Below are positions 1 through 12,632 of a DNA stretch of 64,000 nt, in pieces; position 1 is the first letter of the stretch; the number at the start of each line of letters is the position of its first letter. The notes beneath the pieces are model-generated. The model was not told where the DNA came from. It was given only the letters and a program-made list of their open reading frames with translations, and ran no database searches. The translations under genes and the position numbers were made by a program. The stretch is from Chrysoperla carnea (Eukaryota > Arthropoda > Insecta > Neuroptera > Chrysopidae): contig NC_058338.1 of assembly GCF_905475395.1 (NCBI RefSeq), forward strand, positions 11,608,935 through 11,672,934, written 5' to 3'.

Positions 1-418
1 ACCCTCAAAATTTAAAATGTTAGATTGTAGTGTAGTCATAAGATTATCGTTTTTTAACCATAACGCCGAAGGTGAAAAACAACTTTCTACCAAAATGTTA
101 TTTAAAAAAATGATTTTCACTTATTTTTTCCAGCAATCATATCCATCAAATAAACTTATTTATAAAATTCTATCAAATAAAACAAAAAGAAAAAAATTAC
201 TTTTCCTAGAAAAATAAAAAGATATATTATTGATATATCATTCTTTATAAATAACTATATATTTCCCATTTTTCTAATTCATTTTATCTGAGTGAAATAC
301 AAGTGATAATTTTTCCAATAAATCAAATTGTTTTAACCTGTTCAATTTCATTTAAATCAAACAAATAATATTTTTATATAAATATTACCTTGAATCACAA
401 TGAATTGTAACTGCTTTA
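1..418. other. AT-rich intergenic sequence, nothing recognised
   Basis: Very AT-rich. The 66-codon open frame at 17-217 has biased, low-complexity composition (Lys, Phe, Ser, Leu) and no recognisable motif, so I treat it as chance. Confidence 0.6.
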
Positions 419-714
419 TTAATTTAAAAAAAATACTTTTTAAGAGACAAGCTTTTATTGTACTAAAAAGTAGAAAATAATTTCATCTATGAGTCACTCA
501 TACCCGACTATTTGTAAAAGCTTGAGGCGGTCAAATTTATAATTATATATCTACTCCACATGCCTATTTATTTTTCGATTCATTCTTGATATTAAGTGCC
601 TCAAGCTTTTAAAAATAGTCGGGTATGAGTGACTCATAAATAAAATTATTTTCTACTTTTTAGTACAATAAAAGCTTGTCTCTTAAAAAGTATTTTTTCT
701 TAAAATTTTTAATT
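419..714. repeat. Foldback (MITE-like) element, arms about 110 bp
   Basis: The left arm (about 421-531) and right arm (about 597-712) are near-perfect reverse complements, separated by a loop of about 65 bp. Landmarks are GACAAGCTTTTATTGTACTA on the left, with its complement on the right, and GAGTCACTCATACCCGAC with its complement. There is no open frame inside. The structure is that of a non-autonomous DNA element or foldback. A shortened relative sits at 15270-15400 inside the NRF-6-like gene. Confidence 0.85.
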
Positions 715-837
715 TAAGTGTAAAAAAAATATATATACATCAAATATGGTTTAAGCGATAAGAAAATCAGGACGAATTAAATGTGCATTTCAGCTCAATC
801 GGACACCGGGAAGTGGATCAAATTTAACTTGCAAAAT

Positions 838-957
838 ATTATTTATATGGGAATATCAGTTATGTATGTTTGACATGTATGTATGTGTCATGTGACAGTG
901 TAATCAACACTGTCTATAAATGGTATTTCAACAATTTACTGAGTCAATTGTTTGTTA
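838..957 (-). repeat. Dispersed repeat family A, fragment
   Basis: It contains TATGGGAATATCAGTTATG and GGTATTTCAACAATTTACTG, shared with copies at 3871-4422 (opposite strand), 7935-8282 (same strand) and 16071-16236 (opposite strand). Only the 5' part of the family is present here. Confidence 0.75.
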
Positions 958-3870
958 TAGCAAAAATTATTTTTATTTTTTTTGTAAATAAAAATTGTCG
1001 AAATATAAAGGCGGTAATACCGTTTTAAATTATTCCATAACATTTAACACGTTATTAAAAACAAAGTAGAGCATACCGTGATGCAATAAGTGTTTAAAAA
1101 AAATGATATACATTCTCAAAAGTTAATTAAATTCTATACAGAATATAAATAAATATAAATGTGTAGAAAGTTGAGTTGACTCTAGCTAGTCATATCTCTT
1201 GAATAAAATTATTCTTAGCACGCAAGTTTATCTTTTAATTTCTGTCCTCATTTCTGCAAAAGAAGGATAAATAGAAGTTATTGTAATGAAACTATGAGAA
1301 AAAATCAGGGGTGTTTTCTAGTTCGATTTATTAAAACATCATTTTACTTCTTTTCTATTCCTCTCTTAGTATTATTCGATTACTCAGTGCGATACCTGTA
1401 GCTAAAAACTGGGTAGAAAATATTTTACTTTATTTTTATTTATAGGCAATTTTATTACAGATTTGATATACAAATTACATACTGAACAAAATTGATCTTG
1501 AAATTTTTAGACCATGAGTCTATTTTATCGTCATTAGCAAGCACGCGAAGCTTTAAAATGAGGGGTAAATCATGAAAGATAAAGAAATAAGGAAAATATC
1601 GCGCGTACAGAAAAAAACAGGCAAAACCCTAACTTTAGTAGTTTTCTCCAAACTATCATAGTTTCGAGCTAATTTCATACCAACTCTGGATTTAGCTTCT
1701 GGAGGATATCTCTAAAACAAGGAAATGTAGAAGTTTGCCAATTAATATGTAGCTTCAATTTTCAGGGTGTGGCTTTCCAAGTTAAGATTCTGAAACTTGG
1801 ATTCTTGAAATTACAAAAGATAGAACATTTAAAACTTGTAGGTAGCTTTAAAAAGGAGCTCTTATTTCAAATTTTATACGAACTTGTAAAAATTTAATAT
1901 CTTATAGCTAGTCTTTACAGGTAGATTCTAAAAACAATTTTTGTTAGGAAAAGATGAAATATGCGATGGAAGTTTCTGTGGAATTATTTGCATCATTTTT
2001 TTCATTCATTCCATATCTATCGTCTACGATAAATGTTTGATATTTTCACCTTTAAATGCAGAATTTAATTATCGATTCACATTCACGACCAAATAAATGC
2101 GATGTTTCTTTTATTTTTATTTTTAAAGATATATATTATACAAATGTAGACGCAGTGCTGTCTGTAATGTAGGGTATACAGCCATAGAAAACTCAACGTA
2201 TTACAGCGGCCAATTCCGGTTCGCCACATATTCATTGTACCTTTTCCGTAACGTAATGTTTTCATGATAAAATTAACCCACCGAATTAGGAATCCTACTT
2301 TTTCAAAGGTCACAATATCAATTTTTTTTTTCAAACAATTGCAATCGTTCTCCCGATTTTGATAAATTTTGAATTTTTGAAAATAAATGTTGATAGGCAG
2401 GCGTATTATAAAGGTCATGGCGCGTCACTAACACCCTTGTTCCAATTATCATGTTCCTGTTGGGAAACGATAAATCGTAAGGTATTTCTGAGGTCTAATT
2501 TGAAATCTCCACACAGAAAAAGGCTATTACTTTTTAGACTGCCCACTTTTCAGCCACGAAATTCCTTAAGCGGTTTTTAACAAGGTATATTAAATTACGC
2601 TTACGATCCGCTTCGCTGTATGTCTTGCGGAATAATATTATACCATTAGGTTTAATTAGCCTTATTTTCATTTAACGCATAATTTTTTTGTGAAATACTG
2701 ATTTTTCAACTGGGTAGCCACACCCGTTTCTTTGAAGGCACATGTTTTTAAAAGTAGCCTTAATGCCTCCAGTTTCGCTTCCTACTGGACTAAAAAACTC
2801 GCTTCCTACTGGACAATAATTCCAATTTCAGTTAGGCCTTCTATCATTCCATCAGTTGGACAGCACATGTGCAGTAGTGCTTGTAATTAGACAAGCTCGA
2901 GTACTTGGAGTTGAGGACACAGTTACAGTGTTCTCTAAAGTTTTTCTATCGGAGTGAGAGGGAAATGCGATACTAATGTTCAGTCTTTTGTAATTTTTGC
3001 GTGGGTTCCTGGACCCCGTGTGTCCTCAACGTAATTTTTTCGACGTGTGTCCTCAACGGGTTAAATATATTTATATACTTGTTTGACGTAAGTGATATGG
3101 CGTTATATTAACGGTTTTATAATATCGTTAATTAAGGTACTGTGAACACTAAAAAGTTTTATCAGATAAGATAAAAAAAAAATATCTAGCACAAGATAGA
3201 AGCCTGTACTTAAAAAGATGTAATCAAGTCAAACGTTAAACAGGCCATGATAAGCCAGCAATAAACCATATTTTCTATTCATTTACTTAGATAATAGCTA
3301 TTCTATGTACATATATACACAACGAACGTAACGTTAAGAAGAAAAACACTTGATAGTTGAAGACAAAAGAAAGGAAAGCATTTTCAGTTTCCGTTAGTCG
3401 ACCTAATTTAAACAATGTATCTACTTTATAATGTCCTTCTTCTTGTTGTAGATAAGTACAAAATTATTTTCATACACGAAAACCACAAGAATTATGATTG
3501 TAATGAAATTCATGTGCACAATTTTCACACAATTTTCTTACACGAATTTGTTGATAATTAGTATAAGGTGGATGGTAGTTAATACGAAATAGGTGTAAAA
3601 AATATTACGATAGACATGAACTTTTAACCTTTAAACATTTCATTTAAAAATAATTTGATAATGAAAATTGATAATTATATTTTGGTAGAAATTATAGGAT
3701 TTTAACCATAGAATATTATACATCGAGAACGACAGGACCCAAAATTTGCGATATGATGAATGAGAGAGACGACTGCCAGTTAGTTCCTATGTGTCCTTGT
3801 TTAATCTATATGACATTGGCTACATATATTTTACATTATTCCTATTAAATAAATAGGTAGTTCAAACAAA
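958..3870. other. Noncoding stretch with small repeats
   Basis: No convincing gene. Small structures: the motif around GCTTTAAAATGAGGGGTAAA (about 1549-1577) recurs at 29007-29035; CGCTTCCTACTGGAC occurs twice at about 2776-2815; CGTGTGTCCTCAACG occurs twice at 3018-3058, with GTTGAGGACAC in inverted orientation near 2911. The overlapping open frames at 2083-2580 look like chance. Confidence 0.5.
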
Positions 3871-4422
3871 ACAAGTGAAAACAAACACTTGACTGATTTA
3901 ATTGTTGAAATACCATGTATAGATAGTGTTGATTATTCTGTCACATTACACATACATACATGTCACAAAAAAACAACTGATATTCCCATATAATACATAC
4001 TATACAATTTGCACATAATTTGCGCTTTCACCGTTAAACAGTGATGTTTACGAAAATATGTTTTAATATAAATAACATTTTATTTAAACTTTGGTCTTAT
4101 CTGCAACGGTTTACAAGATAAGTCCTACGATTCCAAGACCCAGTTGACCTATGTTGCTCTTTTACGAGCTCCACCTCACTTTTTGCGTCCTAACCACGCT
4201 ATACAAATTTCAGCTTGATATCTCTTTTAGTTTTTGAGTTATCGTGATGGTAGACGGACAGACAGACGACAGACAGACAGAAAATCGGAAATGGACTAAT
4301 TAGGTGATTTTATGAACACCTATACCAAAATTTTGTTTATAGCGATATCTTCAAGCGTTACAAACTTGGGACTAAACTAAGTATACCTTGGTATATTTCA
4401 TATACATGGTATAAAAAGTGGA
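3871..4422 (+). repeat. Dispersed repeat family A, longest copy
   Basis: This is the fullest copy in the window. It begins near ACAAGTGAAAACAAACAC, passes a GACCTATGTTGCTC block and a GACAGACAGAC run at about 4257-4280, and ends near GTATACCTTGGTATATTTC with a short terminal TATACCATGTATA-like palindrome. The acagac-rich run followed by a conserved tail is typical of non-LTR retrotransposon 3' ends, but there is no coding part and the class is unproven. Confidence 0.75.
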
Positions 4423-4526
4423 ATAATTTTATACTTTCGCTTTGAAAGTTAACAACTCGCTCAAAAAAGCTACGATGAATATTTTTTATGCTAATATAGA
4501 TATGTATTTATGTTGAATCTGTTACA

Positions 4527-4570
4527 CCATACCAGCATTATAGTAAACGCCATGCATTTCTTTCCGTGTA
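4527..4570 (+). repeat. 44-bp dispersed repeat, copy 1
   Basis: It carries TAGTAAACGCCATGCATTTC, followed by TTCCGTGTA. A second copy with a few changes lies at 6617-6661 on the same strand. Confidence 0.7.
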
Positions 4571-7500
4571 CAAATGTTATGTCTATTTCTATTTAAAATA
4601 AAATATAAGCAAAATTTTCCATTCTTTATTTTCATAATATTTTATAAAGTCAACAATTTTGTGTATTCCAAAACTTGTTGCAAAATAGAACATCAACAAC
4701 AAAACGCCTTTTAATAAAGTTTACAAATTAACCATTAACTATCATAATATTTAATTATAATCATTTCCACAAGTAACTCGGCCACCATCATCATCATTAT
4801 CTTTCAGAGATTACCATCAAGTAAGTAAACAAGCAGATTTTTTTATACAGGATGTACCATTTTAATATACATCGTGTTCTGTTATTGACTGCAGAAACCC
4901 GGCTTACCAAAATAAGCTCATCAAAAGCAACAAAAAAATTCTTTTCCAAATTTGGATCTGAGGCCTAATTTGGGAGATACAGGTGTGGCAAAAATTGATA
5001 TCTCGGGAAATTTAGAGCGGTATACGCTGATGTCCCACTTTTAGTTTCCAGAGGTTTGCTCCTAAGATTCAGAGTTTTTTTGTAGGTTGAAATTTTGTCT
5101 TAATTTATCAATAATCATCACATAACCATAATATGGGATTATAGGGACGAAGAATTTAGATTTATGTGTTTTTGAAAGCCATTTTTAAATTATCAAAATA
5201 GAAATAGTCTCTGTTTATAGTGCTAGTACTTTTGAATCAGCGAGTTAACGTCAGAAATTATATATCGTTTTATAAAGCACTTACAGCTATCTATGTGTAT
5301 ACTTACTATATGGCTATCTTTTATTTATAAATATTTATAGCAAGCAAGTAAAACTATTTTGATGAGTCGAATGTTTATCATCACTTACTGAGAAAATTTC
5401 ATTATAATATGTAATAATAATAATAATATTATATATATATACCGGGTGATCAGTTTTTAACGCTCCAGCCCCTTTTTCTTACTTGGAGAGTGAAATTTAG
5501 CTCCTATCAACAACAAAAAATTCTCAAACTTGTAGTTTATAATAATACCATAAAAATATAACGTTGTCGATGATATAAAAACAAAATTTTAATTTAATTA
5601 TGAATTTATCGAAATCCATCATTTGATGAATAGAGGCAACTATAGTTAGAGTATTGATGATTGAAGAGCGATATCTATATTATCAAATTTATAAGCATCA
5701 CTTGCACACAATATATTATTTATTTTTGTAGTTGTGTGGGTATTGTTAAGCTAAAAAATAACTCATTACTTGACTTCAAAGCATGTATTTGGTTTATATG
5801 TATGTACCGTGCAATAAACCAAAATGACCATATACACTACGGCTTGTTTTATATAGGTACGTGTTGTTGAAAAAAGTTATTTTTAAAATTCACACAGCCA
5901 CCAAACAAACAGTACACACTGTACTATGGCTGTACATGTACTATAATAGTTTATTATTATTATGTGTGTTTGGTGACGAACGACAAAAAACAAACTAAAC
6001 ATTATGTGTGACAAGCAAGCAAGGCGTTTGAACTACATACCACTACCACCAAGAAAAAAAAAACTTTGTTGTTTAGTCAATTTTATAAAATTTTCTTATT
6101 ATTTTCAAGTACTATCTACAGGACCGGATTAACCAGCAGGCAGAGTCGGGAAGTGCCTTAGGGCCCCGTATATGCTAGGGGCCACGCGCTCGCACAAAAG
6201 TCTTTCAAAATGTTTCATAGAGGGATAATTTATGTATAGAGGAATATTGGGATCCTCGATTATTTAATTTTGTATCCAAAAAAATTAGAAAAGTTTATAT
6301 TTAGGGACGTTCGACGTTCGTTCGCTAACCTGTTTTGCTATTTACGTTTATTTGGAAACAGTATATACATTTTAAATAATTAAAGTAAAAGAATTTTCGA
6401 AATTCTGTTAAAATTTTAAATAATTTTTAACTTCTAAATGTTTCAAGTACAGTTATCGATATTATTTTTGAGAAATATCATATTTTCCAATTTTTCCAGT
6501 ATTTTCTGTTATGTCAGACGAGTCAATGCGGTATGGCCATCCCGTCCATACTGATTGGCGATACCCCCAATACTTCTGGTTAATACTGTAATATTACTTA
6601 TACTATCTGTCTCTATACTATACCAGCATCGTAGTAAACGCCATGCATTTCTTACCGTGTATTTACAATTAAATCCATCTAAATTAAATTCAACAGAAAA
6701 CGTTTTTCATATGTCCCAAATACTAATTTGGTATCCAGAGAAAACTTTGTCCGTGAAAAGTTAAAAAATCTGGAAAAACTTTTATTTTAAGATATAATAA
6801 CTTTTATTATATTATTTTAAGAAAAATTATCTCAGAAATTCTGATCTAAATAATGGGTTGTTAGAATAGAATTTGAAAACTGTAGGTACCCCACTTGTGA
6901 AAAATTTTAACGAAAATAGTCCACTAGGGGATGAACATAGTATTATTGTTTGTATGATTCATATATGGTTTTCTTAATATAATCTTAAGTTATTATTTAA
7001 ACTTATTTATGTTATTTTTTGATTATATTCTCGCTTCAATAATAATAACAACAATAATAAAATTTTATTTTATATACTAGTCATCACCCGTCTTTCTCGC
7101 TCCACAATTACAACTTTATAAAAAAAAACATCACACTATTTTTCCATTCTCTGTAGGCCACATAAGGCCCCTTTGAACGATATTTTCTTAACAAAACTCT
7201 GCTAGTTCTATCTCTAAAGAAAGATCTAGAGTTTCGGAAGAATCAAAGTGGCTTTTAATCTGATCTTAAGTGCACTCTTAGGGTGGATTCTAACACATGT
7301 AGTTTTTTTTATTTTATTTCTTCTTAAGCCAACAATTTGTATGAAAATTTTTATGCGAACGCTTGCAGACGAACATGCAGACAGACAGAGAACACACAGA
7401 CGCACAAATATTAATAAAATTTTATTATTCAGATAGATATACCACAAAATATTTTGGCACTAATACAAATATTATAATTCTCTTATCCTATTATAACGCT

Positions 7501-7934
7501 GTAGATACTGAATCTATTCGAAAATTTAAAATATATTATATATTATATGTATTATAATCCAGTCTAGTATGAAACGGTGTGAAACCGTTAATGTTAAACG
7601 AACAATTGGTTAAAAACTTAAAGGTTTGTGTTTAAGACAACGTGAAAAACCTCGTTATCGTTCTTTTATAATGTATTAATATAAAATAGAAGACTTGTCA
7701 AAAGGTTAGTGGGGGCCAACGTAAATTTTCAACTTACAAAATTTTATTTTCTCAAGTGATTTTGAAATTTACCTATGATTTACTCCTGGCACAAAAAATA
7801 TAGAAAGTTTTTTTAACCAAGTTTAGAGAAAAGCAAGGCATATTACAGGAGAAAAATCCATCAATTACTCTCTTTATTACTCGGAGTTTGATGGGAAACA
7901 TTACGTTCAGACATTAGATTGGACCTAATTCTCA
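4571..7934. other. Noncoding stretch with repeat fragments
   Basis: No gene supported. It holds the second copy of the 44-bp repeat (6617-6661), a short foldback near 5896-5980 (GCCACCAAACAAACA against TGTGTTTGGTGAC), AAT/AT simple sequence at about 5408-5440, and an acagac-rich tail at about 7360-7400. Small open frames here (5661-5870, 6555-6764, 7226-7557) have no recognisable domain. Confidence 0.5.
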
Positions 7935-8282
7935 GGGGTGCTAAGTTCGTAAATGAGCAACATGGGTCAATTAGGTCTTGGGTTCGTAGGACCCGTCTTG
8001 TAAACCGTTAGAGATAGAACAAAACTTTAAATGTAAAAAATGTTCCTTATCAAAAATTAAACAACTTTTGTTTGAAACATTTTTTCGTAAACATCACTGT
8101 TTACCCGTGAGGGCGCCAATTAGGCGGAAATTTTATAATATGTACTATACTTGATTATCAGTTATGTATGTGTCACATGTTTGTATGTGTAATGTGATAA
8201 AGAAATCAACACTGACTATGCATGGTATTTCAACAATTAACTCAGTCAATTGTTTGTTTTCACTTGTCTACTTTTAGATTTA
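7935..8282 (-). repeat. Dispersed repeat family A copy, minus orientation
   Basis: The reverse complement matches the 5' two thirds of the copy at 3871-4422, including the blocks at GAGCAACATGGGTCAATTAG, ACATCACTGTTTAC and GGTATTTCAACAATTAACTC. The 3' tail with the acagac run is missing. Confidence 0.75.
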
Positions 8283-8697
8283 GCGCATTTAATTGTTTAT
8301 CTTCATTTTGTTACTAGATCAATATATCCATAAACTTTTCAATGCAGAAATGGCATTCGATGCCAGACTATAATCACACATGTTTTAAGTATGTTGACTT
8401 GACAAATAGATTTGAAATTTAACGCTCTACAGTCAGTGAATGTGATAACGATATAAGTATAAATTTATTAATCACAAGAAATCTAGAATTTAGCTTAAAA
8501 TGCACATTTTTATGTTGATAAAATATTTAATAATGTTTTTTATGTTGGGATATTTTATTTGACTGAATAAAATAACAAATTGTTTATCGTCTGACTCACT
8601 GATTACAACAAATTCACATTGAACTGAAATATTCATTCGAGGAATATCTCAATTAGACATAAAGACAAAACATATCTATAAATCTCACATTATTCTA

Positions 8698-9192
8698 AAC
8701 TAGCTGTGAACTACCCGCTTTGCTGGGCAACATCCCCACTTGCACCCCTCCCTCCACATTTCCTTGCGTGGGATAACAGTTTTGTAATGTACACGTCATG
8801 CTCTTTTATTTGATACCCCACTTAGGTATATTTGTAAATATTCGATAATTCCTTCCCACTTTCTCGCTACACCTTTCTACCCTCCGAAGGTTAAAAGTAT
8901 ATAAAAACAATAGATCTTTGAAGCTGGTTGTATATCGTGTCAATATTTGAGCTTAATCGATGCACAACTTTTTTAGTTTTTGAAGCATATCCCTTTCAAC
9001 CCCTATTTCAACCCCTTACTGTACTATAATATGGATGTATTATACATAAAAACCTTCCTCTTGAATCACTCTATCTATTAAAAAAAGCCGCATCAAAATC
9101 CGTTGCGTAGTTTCAAAGATTTAAGCGTACAAAGGGACATAGGGACATAGGGACAGAAAAAGCGACTTTGTTTTATAATATGTAGTGATATG
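8698..9192 (+). repeat. Interspersed element with non-LTR-like 3' tail
   Basis: It starts with CTAGCTGTGAACTACCCGC, resembling the common TAGCTG...CCCGC head of insect interspersed repeats. It ends with CATCAAAATCCGTTGCGTAG, repeated GGGACATA units, then GACTTTGTTTTATAATATG. The pattern of 'cannot rule out zero codons, conserved tail, short direct units' fits a truncated or non-autonomous retroelement. The class is inferred from resemblance only. Confidence 0.6.
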
Positions 9193-11284
9193 CAATAAAA
9201 AACTTGCCCCTAAAATAATTAAAAATCGTTATCATGATCGGTTAACACATTTCTATAACTGAAATCGTCATCAATCCAAAAATCCATGTTTGCAGAATTA
9301 AAATTAGAAAATTTACTCTACTTGTCATTTTACAAGAGGACTAGGTTGTAAAAGCATTTTTCTTTTCAAATGATCGACCTAATACGCAACCTTTATTAAA
9401 GTCTAAAGTTCTCAGAGAGATTTTTACCAAAATTGATCCGTTTTCAAGATATTCATCCCAAATTTGAAAAATTCATTTTTGCTTGTTTACCTTAAAAAAT
9501 TTAAAATAGAATAACACTACTTATACAGAGTGATTTTTAAGAAGTTTCCGACTAATGCTTTTAAAAAGTGATTGGAATATAAAAAATGATAAAATACAGG
9601 TTTTCTTATTTACGTACATTTTGTAAAAGGTTTTTGCCCAGGCCCCAATTTTGAAAATTTGAGGTCTGGGAAAAATTCAGTTTCGAATCAGGTCCGAATA
9701 AATTACATTTAAGTTTTAAGAATAATACTCTACTCCGATTCTACTCGAATAATAGTTCAAAAAAATACAAAAGTGAAATATTTCCTGACACGAAAATTTT
9801 CACTTGAGCATGGTCCCAATAGTCAAGAATATACGACCAGACAGAAATAAACAAGAACCAACGTATTAAGAAATTTAATTAGTCTATTTCTAGACATAGC
9901 AGTTTGGTCATGGTCAAAATAATCGACCCAGAAAAATATTAATAAAAAGAAAGATAATGTTTTATTTTCTATTATTTTATGCTTTTCGCCTGTTTTTAAA
10001 ATACAATTTTTCAACTTCAAAATGAAGAAAATCAAATCAATTTTTCGAATGGAAATAAATTTTATCCGTCAAAGCGTAGGTAATTTTATACTTTTCTCGA
10101 AATAAAAATAAATTTCTTTTATAATAGATTGAAAAAAGTTCATTTTGACAATTTTATATGCATGTCATCATTTTCACAATTTTTATTATATTTTGTCAAT
10201 ATAATCCTAGAAAAATTGTCAACAGTAGGTAAAATCCATAAATCCGCCTGACACAAAAGTAATCTAAACTTATTCATGATACCTAAACCTTACAGAAAGG
10301 TATAACATGTTTTTTCAAACCCCCACAAATCCCAATAAAGCTTAGAATGAAAATATCACAAAATATTTGATACCCTAACCTAAAATTCATGTGACCTATT
10401 TTTAAAAAAGTAATCAAATCATTTTTATTTAAAAATCAATTAAAGCTCTTTAAAAGAAAAAGCTTGCGTAACTCAACATATTGAATAATAATAAAATATA
10501 ATGATTTTCTACATCTGAAATTTAAAATAAATATTATAATAAACATGAGCTTTTTCTGACATCAATACTTTTCAATTTAAATATAGGTTATGTGTCGTCT
10601 AGTTGACGTACGTATCGTTCATTGTACTACATATTAAAATAAAACGAGTACAACAGTGAGGTTATGTAACAGCATAATAATAAACTGTAAGAAAACTGAC
10701 AGTTGTTGAATACATTAAGAAAAAAGCACATTAGAAGCTTTTAATTAAACTGTACTAACCTAACCTAAATTATGTTAATGTTTTCTTATTTTGAGTAAGA
10801 ATAAAATAGTCTAGGAATATTTATCTTCCCCCACCACTAAACTTTGAATTTGACATGAGCTTAACCCAAGCATGGCATTGACATAGATATACAATTTACG
10901 TAACATAACATGCTTTTAAACACATCATCATCTGATCATTAAAATAAAATCGTACAATACCTTGCTTACGAACGGGCATTTTTTTCTCCTGAATTGTTGT
11001 AGTAAATAAAGAGACGACACACGAAGAGAAAGCCACCACAAAATTTATAATTAAGACAAACACCGAATATAGAAACACCAACACAGATCAGAAAAACAAA
11101 TCACATAACAAAATTTCTGTTAAATTTTCTCACAAAAATTATTGAACACACAAAATATTTAAACGAAAATAATAACAAACACGAAATGATTTAAAACAGT
11201 GGACCGTTGATACTAGCACACACTGTAATTGGAAAAATTCTGTAATTAGAAATTTGTGTTGAAACACGTTTTCGATCGAAGTTA
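9193..11284. other. Noncoding AT-rich stretch
   Basis: No gene supported apart from a possible six-codon first exon at 10961-10979 (minus), described separately. A TATACAGAGTG-type motif at about 9524 resembles MITE ends seen elsewhere in the window. Confidence 0.5.
10961..10979 (-). other. Possible short first coding exon (speculative)
   Basis: On the minus strand an ATG with A-rich context opens MPVRKQ and runs directly into a splice-donor-like CAAG|GTATTG. It lies about 300-500 bp downstream, in that orientation, of the CpG- and CRE-bearing island at 11285-11520. If real, the remaining exons lie to the left, possibly beyond base 1. Six codons are too few to identify a family, and the same signals could arise by chance. 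Confidence 0.2.
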
Positions 11285-11520
11285 TTTTGTTATATTTGTT
11301 ATGCAAATATTATGTATGGAACGAGCTCAATATGGCGTTTAGAACATATGTAGCCGCCGCGATTCCGTAAACGACTGACGTGATTGGTCGTTAGTAACGA
11401 CTGACGTCACGTTCAAAGCTTTTTACTACGATACAGAAATAGATTCGCGTTTGATCGTGTCGACATCGTACGGCTAACGGCGCACACGTTAGACAGTGTA
11501 CGTTCACTCTAGTGTTACAA
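11285..11520. promoter_or_regulatory. CpG-containing island with CRE, CCAAT and octamer sites
   Basis: This patch is clearly richer in CpG than the surrounding AT-rich DNA. It has a palindromic cAMP-response element TGACGTCA at 11402-11409, a second CRE-like TGACGTGA at 11376-11383 overlapping an inverted CCAAT (ATTGG, 11383-11387), and an octamer ATGCAAAT near 11300. The two CRE sites sit in a direct repeat of ACGACTGACGT spaced 26 bp apart. A donor-like CAG|GTGCGT at 11611-11616 on the plus strand and the possible exon at 10961-10979 on the minus strand would fit transcription in either direction. Promoter function is inferred. Confidence 0.45.
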
Positions 11521-11935
11521 AAACGTGCGTTTGTATGATATTATTATATTTTATAAGTTTAGCTATAGTACTGTGATTCTATTATTGTACCACAACAATA
11601 CTCATTTTAACAGGTGCGTCATCTACAATTGAAGGGTTGTACTATGTAGTGTATTATACTACAATAATGTCTGTGACCCGTATTGATTTTTTTTTTCAAA
11701 ATAGGGGATGAAATATGATTTGTTTTTGAAATCATGAGGGAGATTTTTTACTGTGATTTTTGTAGGTCAATATAAAAACTACTAGTAACTATTGTTGGTG
11801 TATATTATAAGTTCCACCTCTTTCGTTATTTTCATACTTACTTTTTTTGCTTATATTTAGATTTTATTTAATTTTTGAAAAAAAATTGTCGAGAAAGTAG
11901 AAAAAGCTTTAAATACTCAAATTTCGAATCATCAT

Positions 11936-12221
11936 GGTTAGGTTAGGTTATGTTGGCTGTCCACGAAGGACACAGTTATAGAGCCCATTGTGATACCATA
12001 TATGTGCTTTACCACCTTTTCGCTGATAATTTCATTTATCAACTCCTCAATTTCAGAGGCTGAGTGCACCTCCTTCATGCATATACCATGCACTACACCA
12101 GCCCATCACAGCTATTAATTAAATTAAATTTGTTGCGACGGCGGGAATCGAACCCGCTACCCTAAGCATACCGCGGACGGAATTGCTTACGCCTTAACCA
12201 ACTAAGCTAATAGAGCGACTT
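11936..12221 (-). mobile_element. tRNA-derived SINE with 10-bp target-site duplication
   Basis: Read on the minus strand, the head (12219-12132) has a good polymerase III A box (TAGCTTAGTTGG) and B box (GGTTCGATTCC). A body of about 180 bp follows, and the element ends in AACCTAACCTAACC. GAATCATCAT occurs immediately on both sides (11926-11935 and 12222-12231), as expected for a target-site duplication. The tRNA-like head keeps the T arm but its 5' and 3' ends do not form an acceptor stem and the anticodon region is expanded, so it is not a working tRNA gene. A tail-like fragment occurs at about 32320-32395. Confidence 0.85.
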
Positions 12222-12632
12222 GAATCATCATACATTGAAGAAATTTTTCAATCAAAATTTTCAATCATCATACACTTTATTCTATGAAACATTTTCTATT
12301 CTTGTTCTAAGAGGTTTTTTGGAAAAAAATTCAATGTACAAAAGTTATTAACGATCATTTTATATAAATGAATGAAAAATTGATAATTTGTATCAAAATA
12401 TTTCCACAAATTACCAACTAATTTTTCCACTTTCGGGAAAACGGTATTTAAAAGTATCAGAAGAATTTTGAGAAAATCTATGCAATATAGTTTCTTTTTT
12501 ATAACGATTTTTCTCCCCCGGGTGCAAAGAACTCATGTGTGGTAAGCGTGTTACTCCAGGGAGGTGTGGAAAGCAATGCTTAAAATAAAAGTATGTGTAG
12601 GAACAAAATAAATGATATTAATTTTTTTGGTA

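Noticed and set aside
2083-2418. 111-codon minus frame
   Set aside because: It overlaps a plus-strand frame, has no recognisable domain, and ends in low-complexity sequence.
10896-11084. 62-codon minus frame as a secreted peptide
   Set aside because: The hydrophobic start could be a signal peptide, but the better reading is a leader followed by a possible short exon at MPVRKQ; neither is proven.
12132-12219. tRNA gene on the minus strand
   Set aside because: A and B boxes and a T arm are present, but the ends do not pair as an acceptor stem, the anticodon region is expanded, and it is the head of a SINE with target-site duplications.
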